NCBI RefSeq assembly: GCF_021083305.1
Contig: NZ_JAJFAY010000006.1
Location: forward strand, 124,001-188,000
Length of the DNA stretch: 64,000 nucleotides
From: Haladaptatus sp. DYF46
GTDB taxonomy: Archaea > Halobacteriota > Halobacteria > Halobacteriales > Haladaptataceae
Direction of reading: 5' to 3'
Part shown: piece after piece, positions 43,337 to 52,516 of the stretch
Layout of the letters: each line of letters starts with the position of its first letter
Position numbering within the stretch: position 1 is the stretch's first letter
Translations under genes and position numbers: made by a program
The notes under the pieces: model-generated
Databases searched by the model: none
Told to the model about the DNA's origin: nothing
The model's input: the letters and a program-made list of their open reading frames with translations, nothing else

Positions 43337-43360
43337 GTTCGCTCTTCCCTGGGTGAGGGT

Positions 43361-44038
43361 ATGACTGCAACGGTCGTCGAAGTCGGAATCCCCGCGACTG
43401 AATTCGCACTCAGTGACTCGTTATCCGCGATCGATGAACTGAGTTGCGAAGTCGAACGAGTCGTCGCTCACGACGACGATCGTATCATGCCCTTCGTCTG
43501 GATTACCGCCGATAAACCCCGTGATACGATCGAATCGACGATCGCGGATGACCCGTCGACCGAAGACGTCGAACTACTCGCCGATCTCGGAGACGAATGG
43601 CTCTATCAAATGGAGTGGATCAGTAAGGTCGAGTTGCTCGTTCGCGTCCTCGTAGAGGAGGACGGGACGATTCTGGCTGCGATGGGCAACGAACACGAGT
43701 GGAACCTTCGCATCGTCTTTCCCGAACGAGATGCCCTCTCGCGGACGTACCAATACTGCCAGGATCGGGAGATGACGTTGAACGTCATCAACATCTATCA
43801 GTTGGAGGACGGTCGAAAAGGTCGCTTCGGTCTCTCGGATGAGCAACAAGATACGTTGACGCTCGCGTACGATCAGGGCTACTATCAAATCCCTCGGAAA
43901 GCCGGCGCGACGGATCTCGCCGAGGAACTGGATATCTCCCACCAAGCCATCTCCGAACGGTTACGTCGCGGGCACGAAAGCCTCGTCGAAAACGCCCTCA
44001 TTCTTGGAAAGGATGCGGATGATTCGAACGAGAACTGA
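43361..44038 (+). CDS. bacterio-opsin activator-type HTH regulator
   Basis: This 225-residue protein has an N-terminal sensor-like domain of about 150 residues (TATVVEVGIPATEF start) and the C-terminal HTH_10 domain: LSDEQQDTLTLAYDQGYYQIPR, then TDLAEELDISHQAISERLRRG as recognition helices. Such one-component regulators are specific to haloarchaea. It may control the neighbouring transporter/CoA-transferase operon, which converges on it, or unlinked genes. Two relatives lie at 50938-51618 and 59235-59957. Confidence 0.82.
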   Translation: MTATVVEVGIPATEFALSDSLSAIDELSCEVERVVAHDDDRIMPFVWITADKPRDTIESTIADDPSTEDVELLADLGDEWLYQMEWISKVELLVRVLVEEDGTILAAMGNEHEWNLRIVFPERDALSRTYQYCQDREMTLNVINIYQLEDGRKGRFGLSDEQQDTLTLAYDQGYYQIPRKAGATDLAEELDISHQAISERLRRGHESLVENALILGKDADDSNEN

Positions 44039-44175
44039 TCGGTTTGTGACGCTCGGCTCGCGAGGAGTTGCTCGAACGGATCGAAACGGTTCGATGAGAG
44101 GGTACGCCGATCTACAGCGACCGACGAATCGAAGGGGAGTGCCGGTTAGCCCTTCACGGAACCGACGGCGGTGAC

Positions 44176-45252
44176 TCAGTCGATCCGTTCGGCGAGCGAT
44201 ATCGCTTCGTCGAGCGACAGCTCTCGGGAACTCGCGTGGAGCCGTTCTACCAATCGCTCGATTCGCGCTTCGGTAACTCGTCTCCCGCTCCGTTCTACGA
44301 TCCGTCGTGCGGCACCTCGGCCGGTCGCGTGACCGAAGAGGAGCCGCCGTTCGCCGCCGAACCGGGCGGGGTCGAACGGTTCGAACGTACTCGGTTCGTC
44401 CAACATCGCTGCGGTGTGGAGGCCGGATTCGTGGGAGAACACCTCCTCCCCGAGGAGCGACTTTTCGGGTTTCACGTCCTCGTCCAAGGTGGCGAGAACG
44501 CGCTTCGTGACGGGAAGCAACTCGTCTTCGGCGATCGCAACGTCGACCGCTTCGTCCCCGACGCTCGCCGCGGCGACGAACGCTTCGAGCGCGGCGTTTC
44601 CGGCCCGCTCACCGAGACCCGCGACCGAGAGATCGACTTTCCCAACGCCGCAACGGGCGGCGGCCAGTGCATTCGCCGTCCCGACGCCGAGGTCGTCGTG
44701 GAAGTGGACGCCGACGGAGGAGGGGTCGGCGTCGAGCGCTTCGAGGTGGGTAACGACACCGGTAGGTGTCCGACTGCCGACCGTATCCGCGATCGTGTAG
44801 AGTTCCGCGTCGACCGCCGCGAACAAGTCGTCGAGGGCGGATGGCTCCGTTCTGAACCCGTCCATCGCGCTGAAGTGTACCTCGACACCGTGTTCGTGGG
44901 CGACGTCGGCGGCCTCGATTACCGTTTCCGCCAGTTCGGTTCGGTCTATCCCGAGGACGTGGTCGAGTTGGCGCTCGCTCGTTGGGGCGAAGAGGTCGAC
45001 GACGTCCACCCCGGCTTCGATTGCGGCCGTCACATCGCTCGGGATCGAACGGGCGAGTCCGGTGATGGAGGCGTTCAAATCGGTGCGCTCGCAGACCTCG
45101 GCCGTTCGACCGTCCGCAACCGGAAACCCGACCTGTATGTAGTCCACGCCGAGCGAATCCAATTCCCGCGCGGCGGTGACTTTCTGCTCGACCGAATAGC
45201 GAACGCCGGGTCGTTGTTCGCCTTCGCGTAGCGTGAGGTCGAGGAGTTTCAT
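44176..45252 (-). CDS. homocitrate/citramalate synthase-type condensing enzyme
   Basis: This 358-residue DRE-TIM metallolyase has LDLTLREGEQRPG at residues 4-16 (metal and base residues), the metal-binding HFHDDLG histidines, GLGERAGNA and FSHESGLH. The LREGEQxPG form belongs to the Claisen-condensing branch (LeuA, NifV, CimA) and not to HMG-CoA lyase. It lacks the C-terminal allosteric domain of LeuA. It overlaps the CoA-transferase gene by 4 bp (ATGA), so the two are translated together. The likely acyl-CoA/2-oxoacid substrates are unknown. Confidence 0.8.
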   Translation of the reverse strand: MKLLDLTLREGEQRPGVRYSVEQKVTAARELDSLGVDYIQVGFPVADGRTAEVCERTDLNASITGLARSIPSDVTAAIEAGVDVVDLFAPTSERQLDHVLGIDRTELAETVIEAADVAHEHGVEVHFSAMDGFRTEPSALDDLFAAVDAELYTIADTVGSRTPTGVVTHLEALDADPSSVGVHFHDDLGVGTANALAAARCGVGKVDLSVAGLGERAGNAALEAFVAAASVGDEAVDVAIAEDELLPVTKRVLATLDEDVKPEKSLLGEEVFSHESGLHTAAMLDEPSTFEPFDPARFGGERRLLFGHATGRGAARRIVERSGRRVTEARIERLVERLHASSRELSLDEAISLAERID

Positions 45253-46562
45253 ACGATCCCGTCCTCTCGAAGCCGTTCGATTCGCTCCGAATCGTAGCCG
45301 AACGCGGCGAGGACGGCGTCGGTATCCTCGCCCAGCGCCGGCGGATCGGTGGACTCGACTCGGTCGAATCCGGTGGTGTGTGCCGGGAATCGCGGAGTCC
45401 GTATACGATCGCCGTCCCCCTCCGTCGCCCGAACCTCCGCGAGAGCGTCGGTCGCTTCGAGATGCGGGTCGGCGGCGACATCGCTGGTATCGTTCACCGG
45501 AGCCACCGGAACGCTGGCCGCCTGTAGGCGTTCGACCAAATCCGTCGCGGTGTAGGTGTCGCAAATCGATTGAACGCGCTCGCCGAGTTCTTCACGGTTT
45601 TCGAGCCTATCCGGGAGCGTTTCGAACCGTTCGTCCGTGTGCAGGTCGACGTCGAGCGCCTCACAGAACCGCAACCACTGTTTCTCCGACGACGGTCCGA
45701 TGAACACCCACCGGTCGTCTTCGGTCCGGAAGACGTCGTAGGGGGCCCACCCGGGGTGACTCGCACCCATCGGCTCGGGAACGTCGTCGTACGCTTGGGT
45801 GTACGCCAGCCAATACCCCATCAGCGCGACGGTGCTCTCGAAGAGCGGCACGGTTATGTGCTGGCCCTCGCCGGTCGCATCCCGTTGGCGAATGGCCGCC
45901 AGTATCGTGAGTGCCCCGTACAGCGACGCCGCCATATCCGAGAGGCTCGTCCCGGAGCGAGCGGGAGGCGTGCCGGGATGCCCCGTGACGCTCATCACGC
46001 CGGAGAGCGCCTCGGCGACGGGGTCGAGCGCCGGGAACTTCTCGTACGGTCCCGGATTGAACCCCTTTATCGAACAGTAAACCAACGAGTCGTTGCTCCG
46101 ACTCAGATCGTCGTACCCGACGCCGAGCCGGTCGGCGGTCCCCGCGGCGAAGTTCTCTACTACAACGTCCGCTTCGCCGACGAGATCGCGGAAAACGGCG
46201 TTTCCTGCTTCGGATTTCAGATCGACGGTGATACTGAGCTTGTTCCGATTGACGTAGTTGAACGAGCTATTGCCGATCGGACTCGAATCCCGGACGGCGT
46301 CGCCTCGCTCGGGGTGTTCGACCTTGATGACTTCGGCGCCCAGATCGGCCAGCAACATCGAACAGAACGGTCCGGCGATGATGTGCCCGAGTTCGAGAAC
46401 CGTGACGTCCGAGAGCGGTTGACCGTCCGCACCGGGAAGTAAACCCGGGACGATTCGACCGCCGTCCGTTCGAGCGTCGCGTTCGCCGCGGGTGTCGGAC
46501 GAATGCTGCTCGCTTTTCTCGTCTGATTGACTGTTCTCCGTGGGTCGATTGTCGTCTATCAT
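45249..46562 (-). CDS. CaiB/BaiF family CoA-transferase
   Basis: This 437-residue family III CoA-transferase has a disordered acidic N-terminus (about 45 residues), then LSDVTVLELGHIIAGPFCSMLLADLGAEVIKVEHPERGD in spaced segments (the family signature), DVVVENFAAGTADRLGVGY, SIKGF, and the catalytic aspartate region LDPVAEALSG. It would activate an imported carboxylate by CoA exchange. It stands between the ABC ATPase gene (18 bp away) and the condensing enzyme, suggesting uptake, activation and then condensation or cleavage. An upstream in-frame start would overlap the ATPase gene. Confidence 0.85.
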   Translation of the reverse strand: MIDDNRPTENSQSDEKSEQHSSDTRGERDARTDGGRIVPGLLPGADGQPLSDVTVLELGHIIAGPFCSMLLADLGAEVIKVEHPERGDAVRDSSPIGNSSFNYVNRNKLSITVDLKSEAGNAVFRDLVGEADVVVENFAAGTADRLGVGYDDLSRSNDSLVYCSIKGFNPGPYEKFPALDPVAEALSGVMSVTGHPGTPPARSGTSLSDMAASLYGALTILAAIRQRDATGEGQHITVPLFESTVALMGYWLAYTQAYDDVPEPMGASHPGWAPYDVFRTEDDRWVFIGPSSEKQWLRFCEALDVDLHTDERFETLPDRLENREELGERVQSICDTYTATDLVERLQAASVPVAPVNDTSDVAADPHLEATDALAEVRATEGDGDRIRTPRFPAHTTGFDRVESTDPPALGEDTDAVLAAFGYDSERIERLREDGIV

Positions 46563-46579
46563 TTTTCGTTTCGTACCGA

Positions 46580-47707
46580 TTACCGCTGCTGTTTCGGGGA
46601 GTGGTTCGTGAGTTCGTCGCCGTAACATATCGTTTTCCCGTCGTCATCGAACACGAACAAGTCGCTCTCGTCGAACTCGACGACGATTTCGTCCCCGTGA
46701 TTGACGTGCCCGAGCGTGGAGGACACGACGTCGATGTTGGTGTCGTTCGACCGTCCGTGGACGACGAACTCCGTCCCGAGTTGCTCGACGACGTCGACGA
46801 TCACGGTGAATCGATGCTCGCCGCCGTCGGGGGAGAGGTACTGCGGACGGATTCCGAGGGTGATCGGTTCGCCGATGCGGTTCGCGAAGCGATCGGCCGA
46901 CGCCGGAATCTCGAACCCGTCCCCATCGAGGACATAAGAGCCGTCGCGTTCGACGACCGTCGCGGGCAGGAGGTTCGTCGAGGGGGTTCCGATGAATCGG
47001 CTGACGTACTTCGAGACGGGGCGGTCGAACAACTCGCCCGGCGGGGCGAACTGTTCGAGTTGCCCGCTGTTGAGGAGGACGACGTGGTCGCTCATCGTCA
47101 TCGCCTCCGTCTGGTCGTGCGTGACGTAGACCATCGTCGCATCGAGTTCCTGATGTAACCGCTGGACTTCGACGCGAAGTTCGGCCTTCAGTTGCGCGTC
47201 GAGGTCGCTCATCGGCTCGTCGAGCAGGAGTACGTCCGGGTCTTGGACGAAGGCCGACCCGAGCGCCACTCGTTGTTGCTGTCCCCCCGAGAGTTCCGCG
47301 GGCATCTTTTCCAGTTGCTCGGAAATCTGGAGGACCGTCGCGGCTTCCTCGATGCGGTCGTTTCGCTTCTCGCGTGGTACCCCTTGGACCTTCAACCCGT
47401 AGCCGATGTTCTGTCGAACCGTCATGTGCGGGTACAGTGCGATCGACTGGAAGACCATCGCACAGTTACGGTCCTGGGGGGAGAGGTCGGTAACGTCCTG
47501 TTCTCCGAACGCTATGCGACCCTCCGTGGGCGTCTCCAATCCGGCGATCATTCGCAGCGTCGTCGTTTTGCCGCAACCGGACGGCCCGACGAGCGTCGTG
47601 AACGATCCCTCTGGAATCGACAGCGAAAGGTCGTCGACGGCGACGTGGACCGCACCGGCGGATCGATACTCCTTGTGAACCGAATCGATGTGAATTGGGC
47701 GTGCCAT
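46580..47707 (-). CDS. ABC transporter ATP-binding protein (second cluster)
   Basis: This 375-residue protein has Walker A GPSGCGKTT at 41-49, LSGGQQQR, Walker B VLLLDEPMSDLD and switch histidine in YVTHDQTEA, followed by a MalK-like C-terminal regulatory region. Its start codon overlaps the stop of the upstream permease gene by 1 bp. It energises the second importer. It is similar in build to the ATPase at 3376-4551, but the operon partners (CoA-transferase and condensing enzyme) suggest a carboxylic-acid substrate. Confidence 0.92.
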   Translation of the reverse strand: MARPIHIDSVHKEYRSAGAVHVAVDDLSLSIPEGSFTTLVGPSGCGKTTTLRMIAGLETPTEGRIAFGEQDVTDLSPQDRNCAMVFQSIALYPHMTVRQNIGYGLKVQGVPREKRNDRIEEAATVLQISEQLEKMPAELSGGQQQRVALGSAFVQDPDVLLLDEPMSDLDAQLKAELRVEVQRLHQELDATMVYVTHDQTEAMTMSDHVVLLNSGQLEQFAPPGELFDRPVSKYVSRFIGTPSTNLLPATVVERDGSYVLDGDGFEIPASADRFANRIGEPITLGIRPQYLSPDGGEHRFTVIVDVVEQLGTEFVVHGRSNDTNIDVVSSTLGHVNHGDEIVVEFDESDLFVFDDDGKTICYGDELTNHSPKQQR

Positions 47708-48579
47708 TATTCGAGACCTCCGACGTTGAAGCCCTGAAGCAGGTAGTTCTGGAGGAACAGGGCGATGAGGAACGGCGGGATGCAGATCAAGAGCGAAACG
47801 GCCATCGTCTCACCCCAGCCGATGGTGACACGGTCGAGAAACAGGCTCGCCCCGACCGTGATGGTGTACATCTCGTCGCTGCTCATGACCACGCGGGCCA
47901 TGGTGAAATCGTTCCACGCGACGGCGAACGCGAAGATGGACGCCGAGATGTACCCCGGTCGCGCGACCGGAAGAACGACGTCCCAGAGCGTGCGCGTTCG
48001 ACTCGCCCCTTTGGTCCACGCGGACTCCTCCAGCGATATCGGGATCGTCTGGAAGTACTGCCACATGAGCCAGATGGTGAACGGCGCGGAGATGCCGGTC
48101 AGCGCCATCGCCAGCGCAAAGTAGCTGTTCAGCAACCCGAGCGTGTAGAAGATGACGTACAGCGGTATCGCCAGCACGATGGGACTGAACATGTACGCGA
48201 ACAGAACCGCCCGTGCCGCCAGCGTCTTTCCCGTGAAATCGAATCTGGTGAGACCGTAGCCCGCCGCCACCGCGAGCGCGGTGGACATCAGGGTCGAACT
48301 CGCGGTGACGATGATGCTGTTCGTGAAGTACCGAACCGTGTTCGTTTCCTCGAACAGCACCCGGAAATTCCTGAACGTCACCGAATCGATCAACAGGTGG
48401 ACCGCTCCACCTTCGAACACCGCCGCGGGCGACTGCACCGCGATGGAGACCATGATGTAGACCGGGAACGTCACGAACACGGCCACCAGCAACGCCGTGA
48501 GGATCACGGCGATACGTTTCACCCGCTGCTGGAGACGTTGGGGAACGACCGATCCGGCGGCCCCTTCACCGAACGCCAT
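47707..48579 (-). CDS. ABC transporter permease, MalG-like (second cluster)
   Basis: This 290-residue permease with about six helices has the EAA loop LEESAWTKGASRTRTLWDVVLP at about residues 183-204, adapted from EAA---G. The start at 48579 overlaps the preceding permease's stop in an ATGA arrangement, so translation is coupled. Upstream in-frame codons run antisense-like through that gene and are rejected. It is the membrane partner of the permease at 48579-49490. Confidence 0.88.
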   Translation of the reverse strand: MAFGEGAAGSVVPQRLQQRVKRIAVILTALLVAVFVTFPVYIMVSIAVQSPAAVFEGGAVHLLIDSVTFRNFRVLFEETNTVRYFTNSIIVTASSTLMSTALAVAAGYGLTRFDFTGKTLAARAVLFAYMFSPIVLAIPLYVIFYTLGLLNSYFALAMALTGISAPFTIWLMWQYFQTIPISLEESAWTKGASRTRTLWDVVLPVARPGYISASIFAFAVAWNDFTMARVVMSSDEMYTITVGASLFLDRVTIGWGETMAVSLLICIPPFLIALFLQNYLLQGFNVGGLE

Positions 48580-49490
48580 CAGCGAGCCACCTCCTTTTCG
48601 GGTTCGAACACGTAGAAGTAGACCACGGCGACGCCCGCGAGCAGGAAGAACATGATTCCCGCGAGCGCCGTCGCGCCGCCGAAATCGACCGCTTCGAACG
48701 CGATCTCGTACACACGAATGGGCAGGGTAGTCGTCGCTTTCAGCGGTCCTCCCCGCGTCGAGAGGTAAATGATGTCGAACTTGTTGAACATCCAAATCCC
48801 CCGCACGAGGAGGATGATGAGGATGGCCCCGCGCAGGTGCGGGAGGGTGATGTCCCGGAACGCCTGCCACGTCGAGGCACCCTCGACCCGCGCCCGTTCG
48901 TAGAGGTTCGGGTCGATGGCCTGCAAGCGCGCCAAGAGGATGAAGAAGGCGAACGAGCCGAACTTCCACACGCTGGTGATGACCACCGCGGGCATCGCCC
49001 ACGTGATGGTCGAGAAGAACGCGATGGGATCGTCGACGAGCCCTGCCTGAACGAGCCACTGGTTGAGAACGCCGACGTTCGGGTCGAGGATGAACTTCCA
49101 AACGAAGATGACGACCAGCGTGGGGAGGAGATACGGGAAGATCATCATCGTCCGGAGGACGCTTCCGCCTCGGATCTCCTGATTGACGACGAGCGCGAGT
49201 CCGAGACCGACGAGCAGGCTGAGGACGGTCGTCGAGAGGGCGTAGACGATGCTATGCCACAGGAATATCGGGAAGTCGCTGCTCGTTAGGATATCGACGT
49301 AGTTCCACAGTCCCGTGAACGTCGCCGCGCCGGTCGGGTCGTGGAGGAGGCTCATCCAAAGGGCGTATCCGATGGGGATTAGCCAGACGACCGTAAAGAA
49401 CGCCGTGAACGGGATGAACGTCACCAACAGTAGCAACTGACGTTCGTCGAGTCGGGTGAACGAGGATTTGAGGGAATCTGCCGTACTCAT
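48579..49490 (-). CDS. ABC transporter permease, MalF-like (second cluster)
   Basis: This 303-residue permease has about six hydrophobic helices beginning LLLLVTFIPFTAFFTVVWL, and an EAA-type loop (YERARVEGASTWQAFRDITLP at about 198-218). It follows the binding-protein gene by 12 bp. It forms the translocation path with the second permease. Substrate preference is not visible in the sequence. Confidence 0.88.
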   Translation of the reverse strand: MSTADSLKSSFTRLDERQLLLLVTFIPFTAFFTVVWLIPIGYALWMSLLHDPTGAATFTGLWNYVDILTSSDFPIFLWHSIVYALSTTVLSLLVGLGLALVVNQEIRGGSVLRTMMIFPYLLPTLVVIFVWKFILDPNVGVLNQWLVQAGLVDDPIAFFSTITWAMPAVVITSVWKFGSFAFFILLARLQAIDPNLYERARVEGASTWQAFRDITLPHLRGAILIILLVRGIWMFNKFDIIYLSTRGGPLKATTTLPIRVYEIAFEAVDFGGATALAGIMFFLLAGVAVVYFYVFEPEKEVAR

Positions 49491-49502
49491 GGGAGTCGGC
49501 GA

Positions 49503-50864
49503 TTACTCCTGAAGCCCTCGCAGCTTTTTTGCGACCCAATCGACGGTCTCCTCGGGGGATTTACCCCCGACGAGCATCTGTTCGGCCGACTGACCGAACA
49601 CCTGCTGACCGTACGCGTCGGCGGCGACGATGTTCGGTTGGCCGTTCTCGCCCGTCGCCAGAATCGACGTGAACGCGTCCCAGTTGTTCCGAACGAGGTC
49701 GAGTACCTCCGGGTGTTGTTTGATCGTCTCGTTGTTTTTCACCGCGTCGCTGTCCAGCATCTCCTTCGTCGGCGGGAACTGGAACAGCGGCGCGGAGAGG
49801 ACGAAGTCCATGAACTTATCCGACTTGCTGAAGAAGTCCACGAACTTCTTCGCACCCTCTGTGGCCTTGCCGTTCTTCCAGACGACGTGTCCCTCCATGT
49901 ACGCCCACCACTTCTCCTGCTTCTCGCCGCTCGGAAGTGGGAAGGGGGTCGGTGACAGTTTATCGACGAGGTCCGGTCGATTGGAAGCGATGGTGAGGAT
50001 CGGCAGTCCGCCGACGCTCATGATGGCCGCGGCGTTCTCCTGTTGGAGCGCGGCGATCGCGTCGCCCCACTCCCACCCCGCCCCGTTCGGCGAGTACTCC
50101 GCCATCTGCTGTATCCATTCGTACGTCTCGACGGCGCGCTTTCTGTTGTCTCCCTTGTCGATGGTGACTTCGATATCGTCGGACGGTCCGCTGTAGAGGT
50201 TGACTCCGTTTTGCCAGTGGTATTGGGTGATCTGCGTGTCGGCGTTGTTCGTCTGCCCCGACTGCACGACGTATCCTTTGATGTCCTCCTGTTCGGAGAC
50301 GCGTTTCGCCTCGGACGTCCATTTCTCCCACGTCGTGGGGTTCTCTTGGAAGAGGTCGTTTCGGTACCATCCCATCAGGGGTTCGACCATGGTCGCGGCG
50401 AAGTACGACTCGCCGCCGACGTTGACGGGATCCGGAAGGCCCGTTCCCTGGACCGCATCACTGACCGATGCGAGATTCCCGTTGCGGTGGTACCGGTACG
50501 CGTCCGCGGACGTGTCGAAGACGATATCCGGGGGATTGCCCGCCGCCTTCATCTTCTGTAACTGTTCGTCGGTCGATTTCCCCTTGGAGGTGTACGTGAC
50601 CTCGACCGTGTAATCGTGTTTCTCCTCGAACTCCGAGATTATCTGGTCGATAACGTCTTTCGAATCGCCGCGATCCGAGAGATACTGGATTTTCTTCGAC
50701 TGGTCGCCGTTTCCTCCACCGTTTCCGCCTCCGTTTCCGTCTCCGTTCTCTCCTCCGTCCGACCCGCCGTCGTCCGGTCTATCGGTGCATCCTGCGGCCG
50801 CGACTATCGTTCCGGTTCCCGCTATCCGGAGAAACCGTCTTCGTGTTGTGGGCTCATGCGCCAT
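49503..50864 (-). CDS. ABC transporter substrate-binding lipoprotein (second cluster)
   Basis: This 453-residue protein has a twin-arginine signal RRRFLRIAG, lipobox VAAAGC (Cys26) and a Gly/Asp/Asn-rich linker (about 30-55). A periplasmic-binding fold of MalE type follows. It is exported folded and lipid-anchored, delivering ligand to the two permeases downstream. The first gene of the operon has its own CTTATTTAAA promoter box at 50930-50921. Its linker resembles that of the truncated binding protein at the window start, so the two systems are related in design. Confidence 0.9.
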   Translation of the reverse strand: MAHEPTTRRRFLRIAGTGTIVAAAGCTDRPDDGGSDGGENGDGNGGGNGGGNGDQSKKIQYLSDRGDSKDVIDQIISEFEEKHDYTVEVTYTSKGKSTDEQLQKMKAAGNPPDIVFDTSADAYRYHRNGNLASVSDAVQGTGLPDPVNVGGESYFAATMVEPLMGWYRNDLFQENPTTWEKWTSEAKRVSEQEDIKGYVVQSGQTNNADTQITQYHWQNGVNLYSGPSDDIEVTIDKGDNRKRAVETYEWIQQMAEYSPNGAGWEWGDAIAALQQENAAAIMSVGGLPILTIASNRPDLVDKLSPTPFPLPSGEKQEKWWAYMEGHVVWKNGKATEGAKKFVDFFSKSDKFMDFVLSAPLFQFPPTKEMLDSDAVKNNETIKQHPEVLDLVRNNWDAFTSILATGENGQPNIVAADAYGQQVFGQSAEQMLVGGKSPEETVDWVAKKLRGLQE

Positions 50865-50920
50865 GATAATAGATGACATTCCCGATGGGTGATGGTTCTC
50901 TCCCCTTCACTTGTTGGCTT

Positions 50921-50930
50921 TTTAAATAAG
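50921..50930 (-). promoter_or_regulatory. TATA box of the second ABC operon
   Basis: CTTATTTAAA on the minus strand lies about 60 nt before the binding-protein start, predicting a leader near 35 nt. It separates the operon from the upstream regulator gene. Confidence 0.5.
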
Positions 50931-50937
50931 GTGTAGG

Positions 50938-51618
50938 TTAGTTCACACTCCTCATCGGGGATTCGTGGCTGGCGTGCAGTTCATCGCTACGGGCATCCTC
51001 ACTCCGAACGTTTTGATTCAGGACGCTCCCGAGCAGCGTCCGCTCCGCTTTTCGGAGGTGTTCGAGGAAGGTGGTGTGACTGATGTCAAGTTCGGCGGCC
51101 AGCGATTTCGCGTCCCTCTCTCGCGGCCATTCGTAATATCCGCCGTCGAGAGCGGCGTTGATTACCTCCGCCTGTCTGTCCGAGAGGAGTCCTTCCGAGG
51201 CGCGATACGGTGTGAGTTGTTCGAGTTGTACGGTTCCGATCTCGCGGAGTTCACCGACGATATTTCGGAGGTCTTCCCGCCGGAAGACGACGATATTGAA
51301 CACGCGCTGTGTGCCACTCACCCGGTCCCACCATTGGAGCATGCCGTGATTCCGTCTGATGATGGGAAGTGCCCCACAGGAACGCTTGGTGAGTTTGATA
51401 TGGCTTTCGTCGAGTCGTTCGACGTGCTTCACCTGCTCGGAATTTTCGAACGCCTCGATGAACTCCTCGACTTTGTCCCCCGCATCGATGACGAAATTCA
51501 GGTACTCGTCGTCGATGACTTCCTCGTGATTCGCGGTGAACGAGGTATTCCACCGGCTCGTAACCTCACTGAGGATGCAGTCCGTTTGCAGGTTTAAATG
51601 GAGTTTCGCCCTGAACAT
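50938..51618 (-). CDS. bacterio-opsin activator-type HTH regulator
   Basis: This 226-residue protein has an N-terminal domain of about 150 residues and a C-terminal HTH_10 segment LLSDRQAEVINAALDGGYYEWPR followed by KSLAAELDISHTTFLEHLRKAE. It lies 73 bp upstream of the ABC operon on the same strand and is the obvious candidate for its regulator. Isolated cysteines near the N-terminus and middle (TDCIL, RSCGAL) could respond to ligands or redox, which is speculative. A GGTTAATG box about 30 nt upstream supports the start. Confidence 0.82.
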   Translation of the reverse strand: MFRAKLHLNLQTDCILSEVTSRWNTSFTANHEEVIDDEYLNFVIDAGDKVEEFIEAFENSEQVKHVERLDESHIKLTKRSCGALPIIRRNHGMLQWWDRVSGTQRVFNIVVFRREDLRNIVGELREIGTVQLEQLTPYRASEGLLSDRQAEVINAALDGGYYEWPRERDAKSLAAELDISHTTFLEHLRKAERTLLGSVLNQNVRSEDARSDELHASHESPMRSVN

Positions 51619-52098
51619 TCGGTACCTATTGGCATACCCTTCGCATTAACCTTTGGAACTCGGCCGGTTCGGGACCCCTCGATTTCCAGATTCGTTCCCG
51701 AATCGACTCGTTCGGCGTTTCGGCCGATCGAATCGGAGACGTTCCTCGTATGTAATGGACGGCAACTATCCGGATTCCATCGCCTATGGAACGGTGTCCG
51801 TCCGGGCATAAAACGAGATGTAGGACTGAATGAGCACTTCAGCAGTTACGATGGTTCGCCCACATCCGATGGAGAAATCCTCGTTCAATGATGACCTCTC
51901 GGCAATTTCGCATATCTGCTATCCGTTTTCCTTGCTATGTGACACCACCCCTCATACATACGTTGGGTTCGTATCTTCATAAGGGTAAAGCTTGCAAATT
52001 CAGTGTGTCTCGATGTTTGCCGGGTAGCCGCCTCACGCGAACGACGAGCGGTCCCGTCCGTCGCAGGCCCGCATCCCGTGACGTCCGTCGTTGCGCTC
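51619..52098. other. gene-free region
   Basis: These 480 bp between the HTH regulator and the DUF3892 gene contain only short, atypical frames. No repeat or RNA gene is recognised. The part next to 51618 holds the regulator promoter. Confidence 0.4.
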
Positions 52099-52383
52099 TC
52101 AACAGCTCGGTTTTTTCAGTAGCGCATCGTCCTCGGTGTCCGTCGACTCCGTCCGAACGTATTTCGTCGTTCCGTGGGTCGCACCGATCACCTCGGTAAG
52201 GTCCCCCCTGTACTCGACGAGGACCGTATCGCCGTCTTGGTTTATCATTTCGTACACTTGACGCGGCGTTCGGGTAGTTATCCCGCCACTTTCGGTTCGG
52301 AATCCGATCTCCTCGACACGACGGCAATCATCGTACTGTGAGTCGTAGTCGAGGCTCACACACTCGACTTTATACCGTGACAT
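52099..52383 (-). CDS. DUF3892-domain protein
   Basis: This 94-residue protein contains GITTRTPRQVYEMINQDGD, the EVIGATHGTTKYVRTESTD core and a C-terminal ALLKKPSC, matching the DUF3892 pattern in which the ending is typically LLSLPEC-like. The start at 52383 (MSRYKVECVSLDYD) is typical. Upstream in-frame sequence is Arg-rich and not coding. The family is small, widespread and of unknown function. It is isolated here. Confidence 0.72.
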   Translation of the reverse strand: MSRYKVECVSLDYDSQYDDCRRVEEIGFRTESGGITTRTPRQVYEMINQDGDTVLVEYRGDLTEVIGATHGTTKYVRTESTDTEDDALLKKPSC

Positions 52384-52516
52384 ATGGCAACTCCGTGAAT
52401 GGACGTTATGGTTCGTGAACAGTAAAAGGCCGGTTCCTGCAACCCGGACGATGCGTTCCGAGCGACTCCGTGAGGAACCTACGACTCGGAGGCGTTCTCG
52501 CGCTCGAGCGGGAATA

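Noticed and set aside
44176-45252. HMG-CoA lyase
   Set aside because: It has LREGEQxPG, typical of the condensing (LeuA/homocitrate synthase) branch, rather than a lyase-type N-terminal motif.
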